The notes beneath the pieces were generated by a model. It did no database searches, was not told the origin of the DNA, and saw only the letters and a program-made list of their open reading frames with translations. Position numbers and translations under genes: made by a program. Positions 21,711 to 33,444 of a stretch of DNA of 64,000 nucleotides are shown here, piece by piece. Origin of the DNA: Nemophila menziesii (taxonomy: Eukaryota; Streptophyta; Magnoliopsida; Boraginales; Hydrophyllaceae); contig JARWIR010000003.1 of NCBI GenBank assembly GCA_029959085.1, positions 29,961,505 through 30,025,504 on the forward strand, given 5' to 3'. Each line of letters opens with the position of its first letter. Position 1 is the first letter of the stretch.

Positions 21711-22611
21711 CTTCTTCTTCTTCTTCTTCTTCTATATAGACGATATTAACACCGTTCGCAAATGTAAGAGTTTTTTCTCCCTCTCCCTCTATATACACGA
21801 CATATAGTTTAGGCAAATCCAAGAAACCAAACTCAAGCCAAAATCCCCAATCTCAAGCTCAACCATAACTATGACAAGAAATCAAGCTCAACCTCAACTT
21901 CAGCTCAAGTAAAGGTAATATTATGTTTAAATACCTTAACTTTTTCTAGGGGTTTTCAAATGGAATTTTTTTAAAGAAGCTTACAATATTTGGGTATTCA
22001 ACATTGATTATCAAAAATTGTAGTAGTGTAATTAAATGTAATTATTGTATAAAAAGTTATTTTAGGTGATTATTGAAAATATACTGAAAATATAGTGAAT
22101 TTTTTGAAAATGTGTAGTGATTATCAACAATTTAGTGTAGTGAAACTTTTGAAAATATTTCTGTCAATCTAAAATTAGTGTTGTAGTTTTGGGTTAGAGT
22201 TAGATTGTAATGTTAGACTTAGAAGTTGTTATACTTATTAGTGTAGTTATATTGCCGAAAATTTGTTTGTTAATCTGAATTTAGTGTATTAGTTTTAGTT
22301 GGAGTTTAAATGTTTAATGTTAAACTTAGTTCTTCTACTATGTCTCATGTCGACTTATTGTACGAATGGGAGTGTGAACGAGAATTCGAATGGGAATGGT
22401 GACCAGAATCAAGACACTAATTTATGTTTCAAGATCCATTTTGTTTTGTATGAGAAAATACACAACTCAAGGTTACAAAATCGAACGACAAAGGAAACCA
22501 TGGCCGACATTTTCATTTTGTTAAGTGTAACTGTAGAAAGTTTTTATTACGTGTTGGCCAATCTTAAGTGTATCGTGGAGATATAATGGACTTCCTATTG
22601 AACGTGGAAGG
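21121..22611. other. No gene recognised (copy 1)
   Basis: About 180 bp at 21215-21395 resembles 17941-18125 at a diverged level. The rest is AT-rich with short chance ORFs, including one at 22299 that has no ATG start and no recognisable domain. Confidence 0.5.
21657..21733 (+). repeat. Compound microsatellite (CA)12 (CTT)n
   Basis: (CA)12 at 21657-21680 followed by an uninterrupted CTT tract to 21733. Copy 2 has (CA)9 and an interrupted CTT tract. Confidence 0.97.
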
Positions 22612-22616
22612 TGTAG

Positions 22617-24288
22617 TGGTGGGGCTAAAGGTGTGATAGAATAATGATAATAAAAGATAAATAAGAGTAATGATATATGTCACCTCTTTTCATGTCACCC
22701 TTTTATCACCTTTCTATATATATGTTTTGATTTCCTTGAATAGAAGATAGAGAAAAATGAAATAGGATAGAGAAATCAATTCATTGGTACATGTAGGCAT
22801 ACACGTAGGAGGTGATAAAAGGGTGATACAAAAAGGGTGACAAATATCATTACTCGATAAATAATAAGGACTCACACCCTTAACTACTACGAGAAACTCA
22901 CTCCAAGTTTTACAGATCGTTTGCAAGTTTAGTTAGTAAGTAAGATTTGTTCGCATGGATTAAGCATGTTAGCGTAGAATCGTTTTTAGAGAAGAAAGCG
23001 TAGTAGAGATTGATTGCTAAAATAAAAGACAAATATTTAAAGAGATAAATAATTGAGAGAATAATTATTAACTACTAATGCAAAAAAAATAAAAGTAAAT
23101 AGAATGGAGATGAGAGATATAACTTAGGTTTGCTAGTATGCACTTATCCTTCTAAATCTATATTCCAGTTATAAGGGTGATTAAAGCTCTTAGAGAGAAG
23201 TAGTCAGGATTCTATATTCCTCATAACTACCGTCGAGGTGGAATTAGGTGGCAACTTAACAATTCCACGGGGGCTTGAGTAAGGGGACCCTGCGCAGTGA
23301 TCAGTGGTGAATCTTAGGCCCTAGTGACTATTTAGTTAGGCAAGCCCGTCAGGATCACTACCGCACAATAGACATTATATGGTGTTTCTGCAATTGAACA
23401 CCCCTTCCGAGTGACCGTCTAACTGATAATGGGGTAATCCTATACTCGTGCACTAGCAAGGACTACATTCATTAAATCAAAGCACACAAATATATAATAT
23501 AGATAAGAAGCTTAATCAATTTAAAGGTTAATCCCAAATAAAATAAAATAAAGAAATAGAATTCAAAGATTATACATGTGCAAAACCCAAGAAATAAACT
23601 AAAAGATAAATAAATACTTATCAATTTGCTTCTATGGATCTCTAAGTGTAATATTGTTTAATATTTGAGTAAGGACTAAGAACAACTGAGCAAGGACATG
23701 TTTACAATGATAACTAGATGTATTTATAGGTTCTAGATAACCCTCAGTTGAAATCTTAGAGTGGAAGGCAAATTATTAGAGTCCTTTTTTAATTCAAATT
23801 CGTTTCCTAAAATATAAGACAAGATAAACACGGTAGATTGATTTTGTCATATCTCCTTCGTTACTTATAGGATTTCAGCGTAATTTATATGGAAAGAACT
23901 GCAATTCAAAGATCTATATGCTCATAAAAGGGCTCTTCCATATAAGTAAAATATTTTTTGCAGTCTTCAAAGCACTGAATGACTTTACAGCTTTAGCAGA
24001 TTTTTCTTTCCTAATTCAAATTTGTTTCCTTTAAACTCTAGATTTACGTTGGATCTTCTTTCCTTAACTCCTTGACATTGATTTGACATGTAATTATTTT
24101 CTTTTACCTAAGCGCTTCACATTAACACACAGATTGTACCAAAAAGGATACAAAAGTAATAAATCTCCAAATCTAGGCATGAATTAAGAAAATATCTAAT
24201 AATGGGGAAAATCCCTTAACAATTAATAAAATGCACCTAAAATGATGTCTCATAAGTGGATTAATATATCACAAATACGGAGACATCA
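22617..24288 (-). mobile_element. Solo LTR of family D (copy 1), carrying a MITE
   Basis: Minus-orientation LTR beginning TGATGTCTCCGTATTTG at 24288 and ending near 22617 (GCCCCACCA on minus). Flanks are TGTAG (22612-22616) and TGTAT (24289-24293), an imperfect 4/5 target duplication. Without the MITE and its 9-bp duplication the LTR is about 1470 bp, close to family C. The hairpin array at 23210-23420 mixes loop types: GGAA in hairpin 1, TGAC in hairpin 2, TCGAC in hairpin 4. Confidence 0.85.
22665..22855. mobile_element. Mutator-type MITE, 191 bp, with 9-bp target duplication
   Basis: Terminal inverted repeats start GAGTAATGATATATGTCACC at the left and the inverse of GAGTAATGATATTTGTCACC at the right, with imperfect pairing continuing to about 47 bp. 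Both sides carry the same 9-bp GATAAATAA (22656-22664 and 22856-22864). A 9-bp duplication with long inverted repeats fits a non-autonomous Mutator-like element. It is inserted in solo LTR D. Confidence 0.9.
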
Positions 24289-24457
24289 TGTATAAAAACT
24301 CGAGTTGTACAAGTAGAGTCATTACATATGTTAAAGAACAACATGAAGTGGAAGTACATGAAATAGTTAGATACGAGCCAAGAGAGGGCAAACCATGACA
24401 TGTTGCTCACGAATATTCTCCTTGGTTTGCTTGTTATTGGGTTTCTGGATTAGTATT

Positions 24458-26013
24458 TGATGTCTCCCGTTTTGTTCTAAATATAAGCCCTTAGGAGACA
24501 TCATTTTAGGTGAATATTAGACTTATTTGATAGACTGTTATGCTTATTTCGTCATATTGCATTTTTCCCCTTGGAATTACGATATTTTATTTTTAGAGTT
24601 TTTGTACGTTAAATTGTTTGTTTTTAGTATAATGTTCTTAGGTCCATGGATGCTTTTGAGCACCAATATAAGGAGGAGAATTGAGAATTAAAGTTTTAGA
24701 AGGAGTCAAAAGCAAGAAAAGATTACCCGAAGAATTGACTAAAAGAGATGAAAATCTAGAAAGTTGTCACCAATTTCTGATTTTGAGCCACTGTGGCACT
24801 TATTCAGGCCTGTACATCTGAAAGAGAAAGTTGTGCCTTTGAGTTAGCGAGATTTGAGTACTGGAATCAGGTGATTTGGACCTGGGGCGCAAAAGTTACG
24901 ACCGTTTTACTACATGTTGTACAACATGTACGGGATTCTTATGAATGGATTTGGGATTTTTATATTTTGACTTATTATTTTTAAGGAAAAGCCCAGTCCG
25001 AATTAGATCATTATATATAGGCTTTTATACCTCCTTTTTACACACACTTCATACGCTTCATTATTTTTCAAGTTAAAGTCAGAGCAAAAAGGCAGAAGAG
25101 GGAGTAAGAGCTGGAGAATTCAGTTTCTTCCAACAACAGCTCAATCCAATTCATTAATTAGGTTCTTTATTTCTTTTCTGTAATTTAGGAACATGAATAT
25201 TTTTTCATTTATTTTCAGTTTTTCCTTTGAATATGAGCTAAACAATTAGTACTTGAGAATTGCAATTATGGGTTAAGCCCTAATTTATTTAATTGATGTT
25301 TTTCCGATTTTGGGATTATTTAATTTAAGTTGGGTATTTAGTATTGACTATTATCGCATGCTTATCTACTATTTTTATTCTGGCCAGTTAGAAATAGGGT
25401 TGAGTAATTAGGATATTCACTACGTGGCAAGTGATCCCCTTGACGGGGTTTTTTTTACGGACCTAGGTAATAGACGCGTGCTATTCGTCAATGATCCTGA
25501 CGGGCTTGACTAATCATGCAGCCAATTGGGTAAAAGACTTCAACATCTGAAAGTAGCTTATAATCGCTCTAACGGAGTTTGTAATATCGTAGGATAGCTC
25601 CTAAGTCTATCTTGACGGGAGTTAGGAGATAGTAGAGTCCCGACTAATAGATAAATACCGATTTTACCCTTAAACAAAAGCAGTAATTATATAAATTTAG
25701 GTGGATCTCTTGCGAGACTCAAGTACACTTCTCATCTTTGCATCCACATCTCTTTATTTTTAATTCATTTACTTTCTGTTAACCTTTAGTTATTTATTTA
25801 TTTGTGTCTAGTAGTTTAATCTTCAAAACCAAACAAAATCTTTCATGTGTATATGCAATTACTACTATTTATCTATTAATCACTTGGTTTATACCAGTCC
25901 AATCCCTGAGAACGAAACTTGATTATCGGATTATTACTTGGAACGACTCGTACACTTGCGGTTAGTAGGTCCTCTTATTTAGCTTTAATTTTATCATACC
26001 CCAGAACCTACCA
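24458..26013 (+). mobile_element. Solo LTR of family E (A-like), copy 1, 1556 bp
   Basis: Starts TGATGTCTCCCG and ends GAACCTACCA, with the perfect target duplication GTATT (24453-24457 and 26014-26018). The hairpin array at 25430-25630 has CCT-TGAC-GGG, TCC-TGAC-GGG, a variant CTC-TAACG-GAG, and a last one inside CTCCTAA/TTAGGAG. Confidence 0.94.
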
Positions 26014-26018
26014 GTATT

Positions 26019-26689
26019 TCACAAATAGGCTTGTTGTTGGTATGGTTTATAAATGGATTATTAGTATTTGATATGTAAAGTTATTTAGATTAATGACGTA
26101 TTTGTGATAGGAATTCATATGACGTATTTGGATTGAACTAATTGACTTATTTGTAATGACTAATGACAAATGACTTATTGTAATGACTTCTTTGTTTTGA
26201 CTTATTTTAATGACTAATGACAAATGACTTATTCGTATTTTAGAGAAGCACCGTAACACATGGCCGTTAAATATTCGAGTGATAAGTCATATATCGACTC
26301 ACTGATGGTGTCTCTAGAAATTTTTTTCTTTTCATGAGGATACCAACCCACCTATATTGCCACCTCCACTACCATTACCATCTCTAATTATGTCCGCTTC
26401 TCCACAAAATTGCCCGATAGCTGTTGTCTCCAAATGTGTGATAAAAATATGATAAACAAGTGCACACACCTCCAGAGAACGGGATAGACTTTCAGCATGT
26501 GTACAAATCGTTTGCAAGTAATAGTTCGTATGTAACCTTGTTCTTAGGGACTACGAAAGTGAGTTTAGAGATAACGTTCTTAAAAAATGTACTAGGAAGA
26601 GTTGCTAAAATGATACGCAAAGATACTAAAATATTTTTTTGATGTTGGTTTTTTAGACTCTAATGCAATTAACGATTAACTAAGAATTA
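26019..26689. other. No gene recognised; includes empty target site of element B
   Basis: 26080-26240 is a run of imperfect repeats of TAATGACTTATTTG-like units. GATAC at 26339-26343 is the unoccupied counterpart of the element B insertion site (57398-57402). From 26344 on, the sequence has no counterpart in the visible part of copy 2. Confidence 0.7.
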
Positions 26690-26990
26690 AACTAAAAACA
26701 AATAACGTAACTAAAAAAGAGAAAAGTATGAAATATTAGCTCAAGAACTAGCAAGTAATCCCCACTAGCCTTGGTCTTACATTTTATATTTTTATTGATT
26801 AAGATAAAATTGTGAGATATGCAATAGTCGGGATTCTAAGTTCCTCCTAAGTCCCGTCAAGATATCTTAGAAGGAAATCTCAACACAACTAGGGGACTTG
26901 GGTAAGGGGACCCTAGGCAATGATCGTTGGTTATTATCTAACCCTATCAACTTTCTAGTTAGGCAAGCCCCCTAGACAACTATGTATCAT
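26690..26990 (-). mobile_element. Truncated LTR fragment of the C/D families
   Basis: Contains the family signatures TAGTCGGGATTCTAAG, CCTAAGTCCCGTCAAGAT and TAAGGGGACCCTAGGCAATGATC in the order seen in solo LTR D (23200-23350). Both LTR ends are missing. Confidence 0.75.
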
Positions 26991-27039
26991 TTTATGCTTC
27001 AAGTTCTATGTTGATATAGATAACATCTCTTCCACGGAT

Positions 27040-27722
27040 TTTGTTTGTCTTGATGTTGATACTAGGTGGAATTCCACTTATCTTATGCTAGATGGGGCAT
27101 AAAAATACGAGAAATCTTTCAATGAAAATATTCAATGAAAACAAAATGTTCACTGAATATATAAAAGGTTTGGGCCATTGTTTACCTACTGATATTGATT
27201 AGGAAAATGCCTGTTTCTTGGTAAAGTATCATAAAATCTTCTATGATGCTACTTTACGCTTCTCTGGTACTAAGTATGTCATAATTTGTACTTTGATGAG
27301 ATCCTTCTTTTGTATCGAGGAATGTGTAATCTTGGCAAGGGGGATGGCTTGATTTTAGATGTAATCTCTTTCAAAATGAAGGCAAAATTTGACATGTATT
27401 GGGGTTTAAATCTAATATGAATATGTTACTATACATAGAAGCTAGTCTTGATCTGAGAAAGAAACTTGTGTATGTTAGATATTGGTTTGAGTACATGCAC
27501 GGGACTAATGAATTAGACCCCTTAGTTGAGGATATATTTTGTGGTTTAAAATTTGGGTTTGATATTTATTATGCTATAACAAACCATGTTGTTGTAAGGA
27601 GTGAACCAGCTGAATTAGAATCATCATCTTCTGCAACTAGCGACCCCAAAACCTTTTTTTGTGAATCAGTAGGAAATTTGTATTATTTTGTATATCTTGT
27701 ATTACTTTGTTTGAACTTGTAA
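27040..27722 (+). pseudogene. hAT-family transposase fragment
   Basis: Translation around 27050-27120 gives LDVDTRWNSTYLMLDGA, stop, KYEKSFNEN, which matches the TRWNSTY...ML..AL.Y signature of plant hAT (RICESLEEPER-like) transposases. Further on, KAKFDMYWG and an intact stretch from about 27399 (LLYIEASLDLRKKLVYVRYWFEYMHG) correspond to the KMK.KFDKYW...(I/A)..LDPR.K region. The catalytic N-terminal part and the C-terminal hATC dimerisation domain are absent or unrecognisable, and stops and frameshifts interrupt it. Confidence 0.75.
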
Positions 27723-27834
27723 TATTTTGTGATTGTATTTTAAATACTAAGTATTTTTTTGGACTTAAGAGCATTCTTTATTGCTATACTTCGTATTAGA
27801 CTTATTAAAAATTTCCAACTTCAGTTAACCTAGG

Positions 27835-27965
27835 GTAAACCCAGGGTTAATCTGGGGTAACCGGAGGGTAAGGTAAAATTTAACCCTACCTTTACCTTTG
27901 GCAAAACCAAAACCCGAATACATTACCCTACCCTTACCCTAGACCCCAACTTGGGGTAAACACGA
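27835..27965. repeat. Foldback block of GGGTAA / TTACCC motifs
   Basis: Repeated GGGTAA-type units (27840-27880) are followed by inverted TTACCC-type units (27895-27960), able to form an imperfect hairpin. It lies just after the hAT remnant; possibly part of its terminus, but no target duplication is seen. Confidence 0.5.
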
Positions 27966-28685
27966 CTCGTGCTCACCCGTAGTTTTAAGCTATGTGGGTG
28001 TACTATTATGATTTTAGCTAATGACATATGAAATCTATATACTTTTTATGACTTGATTACATTTTAAGTGCTTTGTAATCTCATTTTTCTCGAATTGAAG
28101 ATTTTTCATTAGAAGCACAACTTTCCAGTAACTCATCGATGCGTAATAGAAAGGTAAATTAATCATAGTCTATATAATGTATAAAATTGTCTGATCTTAT
28201 CTATTAGATATATAAAAAGTACTCATAATGTAGAGAACTATCATGCATTTTTTTTAAATCACTCATATAGTACAATTTTATCCTAATACAGAGTCCAATT
28301 TATAGATTAATGCTACTATAATATAGAGACTAATCATATTTTTCAATTTTTTCTTAATATAAATAAACCTTTTTATATAATCATGAAATAACCCAAATCA
28401 ATACATATTATAGGTCTTTATTACACAATAATCAAACCTTAATCAAGAATTTATTAAAACGAATATAAGTATAAATGCTAAAATATAAGGAAATACCATG
28501 TGATAAGTGAAGAAACCAATTTAGGTGGTGGAAAAGGACCCCAAACAAGATGAGGATGGGTGACGTGGTAGTCAGCGTTGCAGTGGCGGCAGCAAGTCTA
28601 AAGAGGTGATGAACGGGATAGGGTTTCTGGATTTGGAAAGGGATTTGATTTTTGTGTAATTAATGCAGTAGAACTGCCAAATTTC
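27966..28685. other. No gene recognised
   Basis: AT-rich, stops in all frames, no repeat family recognised. Confidence 0.5.
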
Positions 28686-28689
28686 TACA

Positions 28690-28905
28690 TTTAACACGTA
28701 TATCTTTATCGACTACAATAAGTAGTCGCTAAGGATAAATATTAGTCCGTAAAGAGATCTTCAGCGACAAAATAATTTCTCGCGACTGAATAACCCTTTT
28801 GGAGGGAACAATATTAGCCGCAAAAGGGTAATTGCTTTTTCTTTTTTACATATCAATCGACGACCAATGTCTGATGTGGTTGATATAAGCCCGACTGTAA
28901 TAGTG
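28690..28905 (-). mobile_element. CACTA-type transposon terminus
   Basis: On the minus strand the sequence starts CACTATTACAGTCGGGC (from 28905). The ~200 bp inside carries repeated AGTCGCT / AGCGACT motifs in both orientations, typical of CACTA subterminal regions. The other terminus and any transposase were not found. Confidence 0.55.
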
Positions 28906-30130
28906 TAATTTTTTGGGTGATTAACCTATGTCGTCAATATGGAACATGTGGTTAGATTTTTCTTCAAAAAGGTTACAAAAAATAATAAAATACTAAAATA
29001 TCCTACAAAAATAAAAACTACATAAAGACAAAAAATTAAATATCAAGTGGCAAAAATCATGGACCACTGAGTCATTGAGAATCAGTAATGTTCATTTTTT
29101 TCACCGCCACCGACCACCGCCACCCGAGGTGTACTCAATTATTTTACTAAGTATTGAAAAAAAGATTGAGTATCGAAGAAACATTGAAGATGAAAATCAT
29201 TGAACACGAGATTTCACTAAGAACGAATATCCACTGAGTATATAAAGTATTTCTCCGAGTATACTTTATGAATTCTCTAAATATGCTTAATCAATAATAT
29301 GAGTAGTACATGAAATAAAGAATTAACACAAAACTAAAGAAATAAATGCAAAAGATCTTTATAAGATAGAAATAATTACGATAGTTAATAACAAGTCAAA
29401 AAGTATATCGTATGCTACCTTAAGGAAAACTATTCTAAAGTTACATCATTCAGAAAAGAAACTATTCTAAACTATTTGATTTCAAGCCACAACCGGCGAC
29501 AAGGAAAAAGCCAGCTTCAAAGTCAAAATGCAAAAAAAAAAAAAAAAATCGATAATATCAACAAATTGACTCAATGTTGGTGATGAGAGGTTATACTCAA
29601 CATGATTGATGAAAACGTGTGAAAAATTTTGAACAATATAAAAGAATATCACCATTTCGAACAACTATACTTAATTCATTTTGAAACTGCTCACTATTTC
29701 AAAACTACTCAAATTTCGAAGATATGGATAAGACAGAATGACGTTTCACAAAATAGAAATAACACACTTTGTGATATAAAATATCTAAAAAAATGATCAA
29801 GTTGCTTAGATAGCTATAGTATCTTCGAACTTAAAATAACTAATCAAAATTAATATTATTTTGGCTCTTTTTTACTATAAATACTTTTAAATGTATAAGA
29901 TATAAATTTATTATAAATTGAAGATTTATCATGTATCTATTAATTGTATTATTTTTAAATTGGTCAAAATTAATATATTCTTTTAGCTTTTGTTTACTAT
30001 AAATACTTTTAAATGTATATGATGTAAACTTAATTGAAGATTTATCATGGATCTAGTGATAGTATTATTTTTAAATTGAGTTTGATTACCCAATAAAATG
30101 TTAGTAGCTATTTATTTGGGTGAATTATAT
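28906..30130. other. No gene recognised
   Basis: AT-rich non-coding. Two similar ~90-bp stretches at 29860-29970 and 29960-30070 (AATACTTTTAAATGTATA and GAAGATTTATCATG motifs) suggest an old tandem duplication. Confidence 0.5.
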
Positions 30131-30284
30131 ATATAGAAACACTATTTCTTCTCTATAGAGTAGTGTCTTGAAAGTTGTTATTCTTAGGGACCTTATTTTT
30201 TACAATAGTCTTTTCTACCCTTACTATCACTAAAAGACAAAAAAGTGTGATGTCACTGTTTCTCTCTCCTCTACCTACCACTAC

Positions 30285-30365
30285 CCACCTACCTCCAACC
30301 TCCAACCACCTACCACCGACCTCCGACCACCGACCTCCGACCTCCGACCACCAGTCATCGGTCAC
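30285..30365 (+). repeat. Minisatellite of CCTCCGACCACCGA-type units
   Basis: Short imperfect tandem units of CCACC(T/G)ACCTCC composition; no coding support on either strand. Confidence 0.7.
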
Positions 30366-30377
30366 CGGGAAAAACAT

Positions 30378-30499
30378 AGAGTACTCCGAGAATTTGCTGA
30401 GTACTCCGAGAATTAAACGAATTAAACGAATACTCTAACGAATTAAATGAATACTCTATAAAAAATTCGGAGTACTCTATGAAATAGTCGGAGTACTCT
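30378..30499. repeat. Foldback with AGAGTACTCCGA arms
   Basis: Direct copies AGAGTACTCCGAGAATT (30378) and GAGTACTCCGAGAATT (30399) face inverted copies AATTCGGAGTACTCT (30464-30478) and TCGGAGTACTCT (30488-30499). GAGTACTC is itself palindromic. Confidence 0.75.
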
Positions 30500-30639
30500 A
30501 AAAAAAATAGGTGAGTATTTTAAACAATTAGAGAGTAATTTAAAAAAGCAATGAGTCTACAATAAAAATAGTGAGTATTATTCAATTATTCAAACAATTA
30601 GATTATTACACAATCAGAAAAAAAAGGAAATCTATTTGG

Positions 30640-31540
30640 TTTGACCAGATCTAGATCTGGTCAACCATGTCAAACTAAAAAAAAAATTGAACTCGTCTTC
30701 ACGCGTGAAACAAACAAAACCAGAGCTGAAATCTGAGACCACCACCGGAGCTAGCGCCACCACTACCGTGTCAACCAATACCTTCTCGCGCCACCACCAC
30801 CATAAAACCATCATCACCACCATAACGACATCAACAACACAACCATAAAACCACCTCCTCGCGCGAAGATTTTCAGCACCACCATTGTTGCAGAACTGCT
30901 CGTGCCTCCATCAGCTTCTCACGGTAACTGCAGGAAGGAGCTCGGCGAACTGCAACCTGCTTCTGTCAAAATCTCGAACAACCACCACCATCAGCCGGCC
31001 TGGATCTCGATCTACCACTGCAGGAAGGAGCTCGGTGTGGTGGTGCTTCGCCGGACTTGCACGAGCTCGATGTGGTGGTGCTTCGCCGGATTTGCAGTGA
31101 AGCTCGCCAGATCTGCCATTGTTGCGAGGAGGCAGCAGCCACGAACACCTCCATGACTCGCGAACTCGAACAACCATGAAACAGTTGGATCTGCTCGTCT
31201 CTTCAAATCGGCGCCGATGGAGTGCTTCGAATTAATCAGTCTTCTCCAGCAGCTCCGGTGGTCACGAGCTCGCGAAAGGGAGTTTTCCATGGCTGCTTCC
31301 CTCTCCGGTGGTCACGAGCTCACAGATCTGTAAGGAGCTTCATTATTTGGTTATGATGTTGTGCTGCGATTCCATGTCTGCTTCACGCGAGGCGGTTTGG
31401 GAGCTGGGGGGAGGAGAGAGAGATAGGGGAGGAGGGAGATGGTGGTGGTGGTGGTTGTTCTCATGGAGGAGGATAGTGGTGGTGGCGGTTTGGGATATGG
31501 GGGAGGAGAGAGAGAGATAGGGGAGAAGGGGAGGGGAGGT
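30640..31540. repeat. GC-rich block with internal direct repeats, origin unknown
   Basis: Internal repeats: CTGCAGGAAGGAGCTCGG (30928 and 31018), TGTGGTGGTGCTTCGCCGGA (31036 and 31070 areas), CTCCGGTGGTCACGAGCTC (31253 and 31303), GGGAGGAGAGAGAGATAGGG (31399 and 31500 areas). Short ORFs occur on both strands but all are under 95 codons with simple-sequence composition. Composition differs sharply from its AT-rich flanks, as in captured exon fragments of MULE- or Helitron-type elements, but I cannot identify ends. Confidence 0.45.
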
Positions 31541-33344
31541 GAGAGTATTATAATCTGAAAATTATAATTGGTGGGGTTCTAAAATAGTATATATATAATT
31601 CTAAAAGGGTAGTAAGGTAACAGGGGTTTTGGGGTTCATGTGTTAAAAAGTTGCTGAAGTCTTTAGTAAGAAAAGGCTCTAGGTGGGGGTGTTAACTCGA
31701 AGAGGGGGGTGTGGTCAAGACCCTAAGTGTCATTTTCTCTCTTTATTTTTGTCAATTTTTTTAGTAGGAGTTATTAGCAAAGTATTATGGATTCGATAAA
31801 AAAAAATAGCAAAACTTGTATGCCACCATTTAGGAAAAAAGAAATAAGCATCAAGTATTGTTATGAGAGTTGTGTGTAAATTGGGGTTATTAGCAAAACT
31901 ATTATGTTATCGAATAAAAATATTAATTAGCAAAGTTGGATGCCAATTAAGGAAAAAAGAAATGAAGCTATGTAGTTGTGTTGGACTTGCAAAGTAATAA
32001 GAAAGACGACCCATTCATTTACTAAGTATATATGATTAGTGGGCTTTTATGATAGATTTTCAGGGGAAAAAGAAAAAGAAAAAAATGATGGTTCAATTAG
32101 AACGGCCCATTGAGTAATATTGGGCTTGGATAGCACCGGCCTGTTATCCTTCCACTGCAAAGAGTGGGAAGTTATCACTGCTCTGTGACCAGCCTCATGC
32201 ATTACCCTCCACTTTAGAAACCACGAGATCTAAGCCTTCGCCTAAACCCCATGAACCAACTCATCGCTTGGAACGGGCAGGCCAGAATAAAGCTAGGACC
32301 AAACCCTACTCGATGGGCTAAACCATTGTACCATCACCTTAAAGCCCTCACTTGAGTTACAAGTTCACGTTACTGAACTCGACATACTATACTGTTGTGC
32401 ATCAACTTATAAACTGTCACAAAATAAAGTAACGAAGCGATGTGGGATATTTTGTTTCGCAAATTAAGAGCATTACAGCTTCTTTATTAAACAAAATGTT
32501 TCATTCTTCTTCTACATTTTAAATATCGAATTCTTCATTCATCTTTTTGCTGTTCCTTTACAGCAATATATATTGAGTAGTCATGGGATTTATCTCGGAT
32601 ATAAACAAGTTTTAATGCAAATGTTTTAGATATAGTGTTTGCAGCTGTTGTCTATGGAATATGGATTGATAGAAATAACCAGCTCTATGCAAATCATGGA
32701 ATAATTAATACAGTAGCATCTTGTTAAATAAATTTTAAAAAAAAACTTGCGTTGTTTAAGCAAGGATAGAGTTGAGGAAACATACTCCATGGAAGAATAA
32801 ATAGCAGGTTCAAAGAGGAAGGAATGGAGTTTAGACAAGATTTATTTCTAGAATTCGAACCAGTATAAGCATTGTAAACTGTTAAATGAATAGCTTCAAT
32901 ACCCAAAAAAAATCTTTACCTGTTTTGTCAATTCAAAAAACCTAATAAACACCACAATATACATAAATCTTTGATAGTTCTCTGAAGTTTCCGAAAGAAG
33001 GTTGTATATCAGTTTCTCCTGACTTCTTCCCAGTACCAAATAATGGGCATTTTTATTTGCGGGTACATATTTGTATTTTCAGTCACTTGGTGTTCCTTAA
33101 CTGGATTTTATTTCATTACATTAGTGAAATGAAATCGTGCTTCAGTTGAGGAAGCCACTTCAATGGTTTTTTTGTTCAATTATATCTTATGACATCCATG
33201 TGACTTGATGAATTTCCATATTACTATTCTCAATCTTTACAACGTTGAACTAATGAATTTGTTTTTAACAATCCAGAAAATTATTTAATTAGGAAAAATG
33301 AATAGAGAAGACAAAAATGAAAGATATAAAATATATATTGAAGA
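31541..33344. other. No gene recognised; contains a ~110-bp imperfect tandem duplication
   Basis: 31768-31870 and 31888-31985 repeat the order TTAGCAAA...ATTATG...TCGATAAAA...TAGCAAA...TGCCA...GGAAAAAAGAAAT. The rest is AT-rich with no coding or family signature. A CG-containing stretch at 32100-32360 is unassigned. Confidence 0.5.
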
Positions 33345-33444
33345 TGAACGAGAGTGTAAACCGTTTATTCTGTTCGTTTGGAACATATTTTATGAAATAG
33401 ATAGAACATATATGAGTTTCTTTTTTTAGTCAAAACATATTTAT

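Larger units (their letters stand above)
5575..26343. repeat. Large direct duplication, copy 1 (visible part)
   Basis: Matches 36432-57402 in the same order and orientation. The offset is 30857 at the left, 30855 after two 1-bp indels in element A, and 30852 after the CA/CTT microsatellite. Substitutions are sparse by eye, a few per several kb. The visible left limit is the Copia insertion; the visible right limit is where element B interrupts copy 2. The true boundaries are therefore not seen. Confidence 0.95.

Noticed and set aside
22299..22586. 95-codon frame as a host gene with a signal-like N-terminus
   Set aside because: No ATG at its start, no recognised domain, low-complexity middle, and it lies in AT-rich repeat-flanked DNA. 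The copy 2 equivalent gives no independent support.
27835..27965. Interstitial telomere repeat
   Set aside because: Units are GGGTAA/TTACCC-like but irregular and not the plant TTTAGGG heptamer. A foldback next to a hAT remnant is simpler.
30911..31290. Several 60-90-codon frames on both strands of the GC-rich block
   Set aside because: They overlap on both strands, have simple or repeated composition, and show no domain. GC-rich DNA with few stops explains them.
32100..32460. Possible tRNA-derived SINE or structural RNA gene
   Set aside because: I could not find A/B box pairs, a poly(A) or T tail, or a target duplication; left unassigned.
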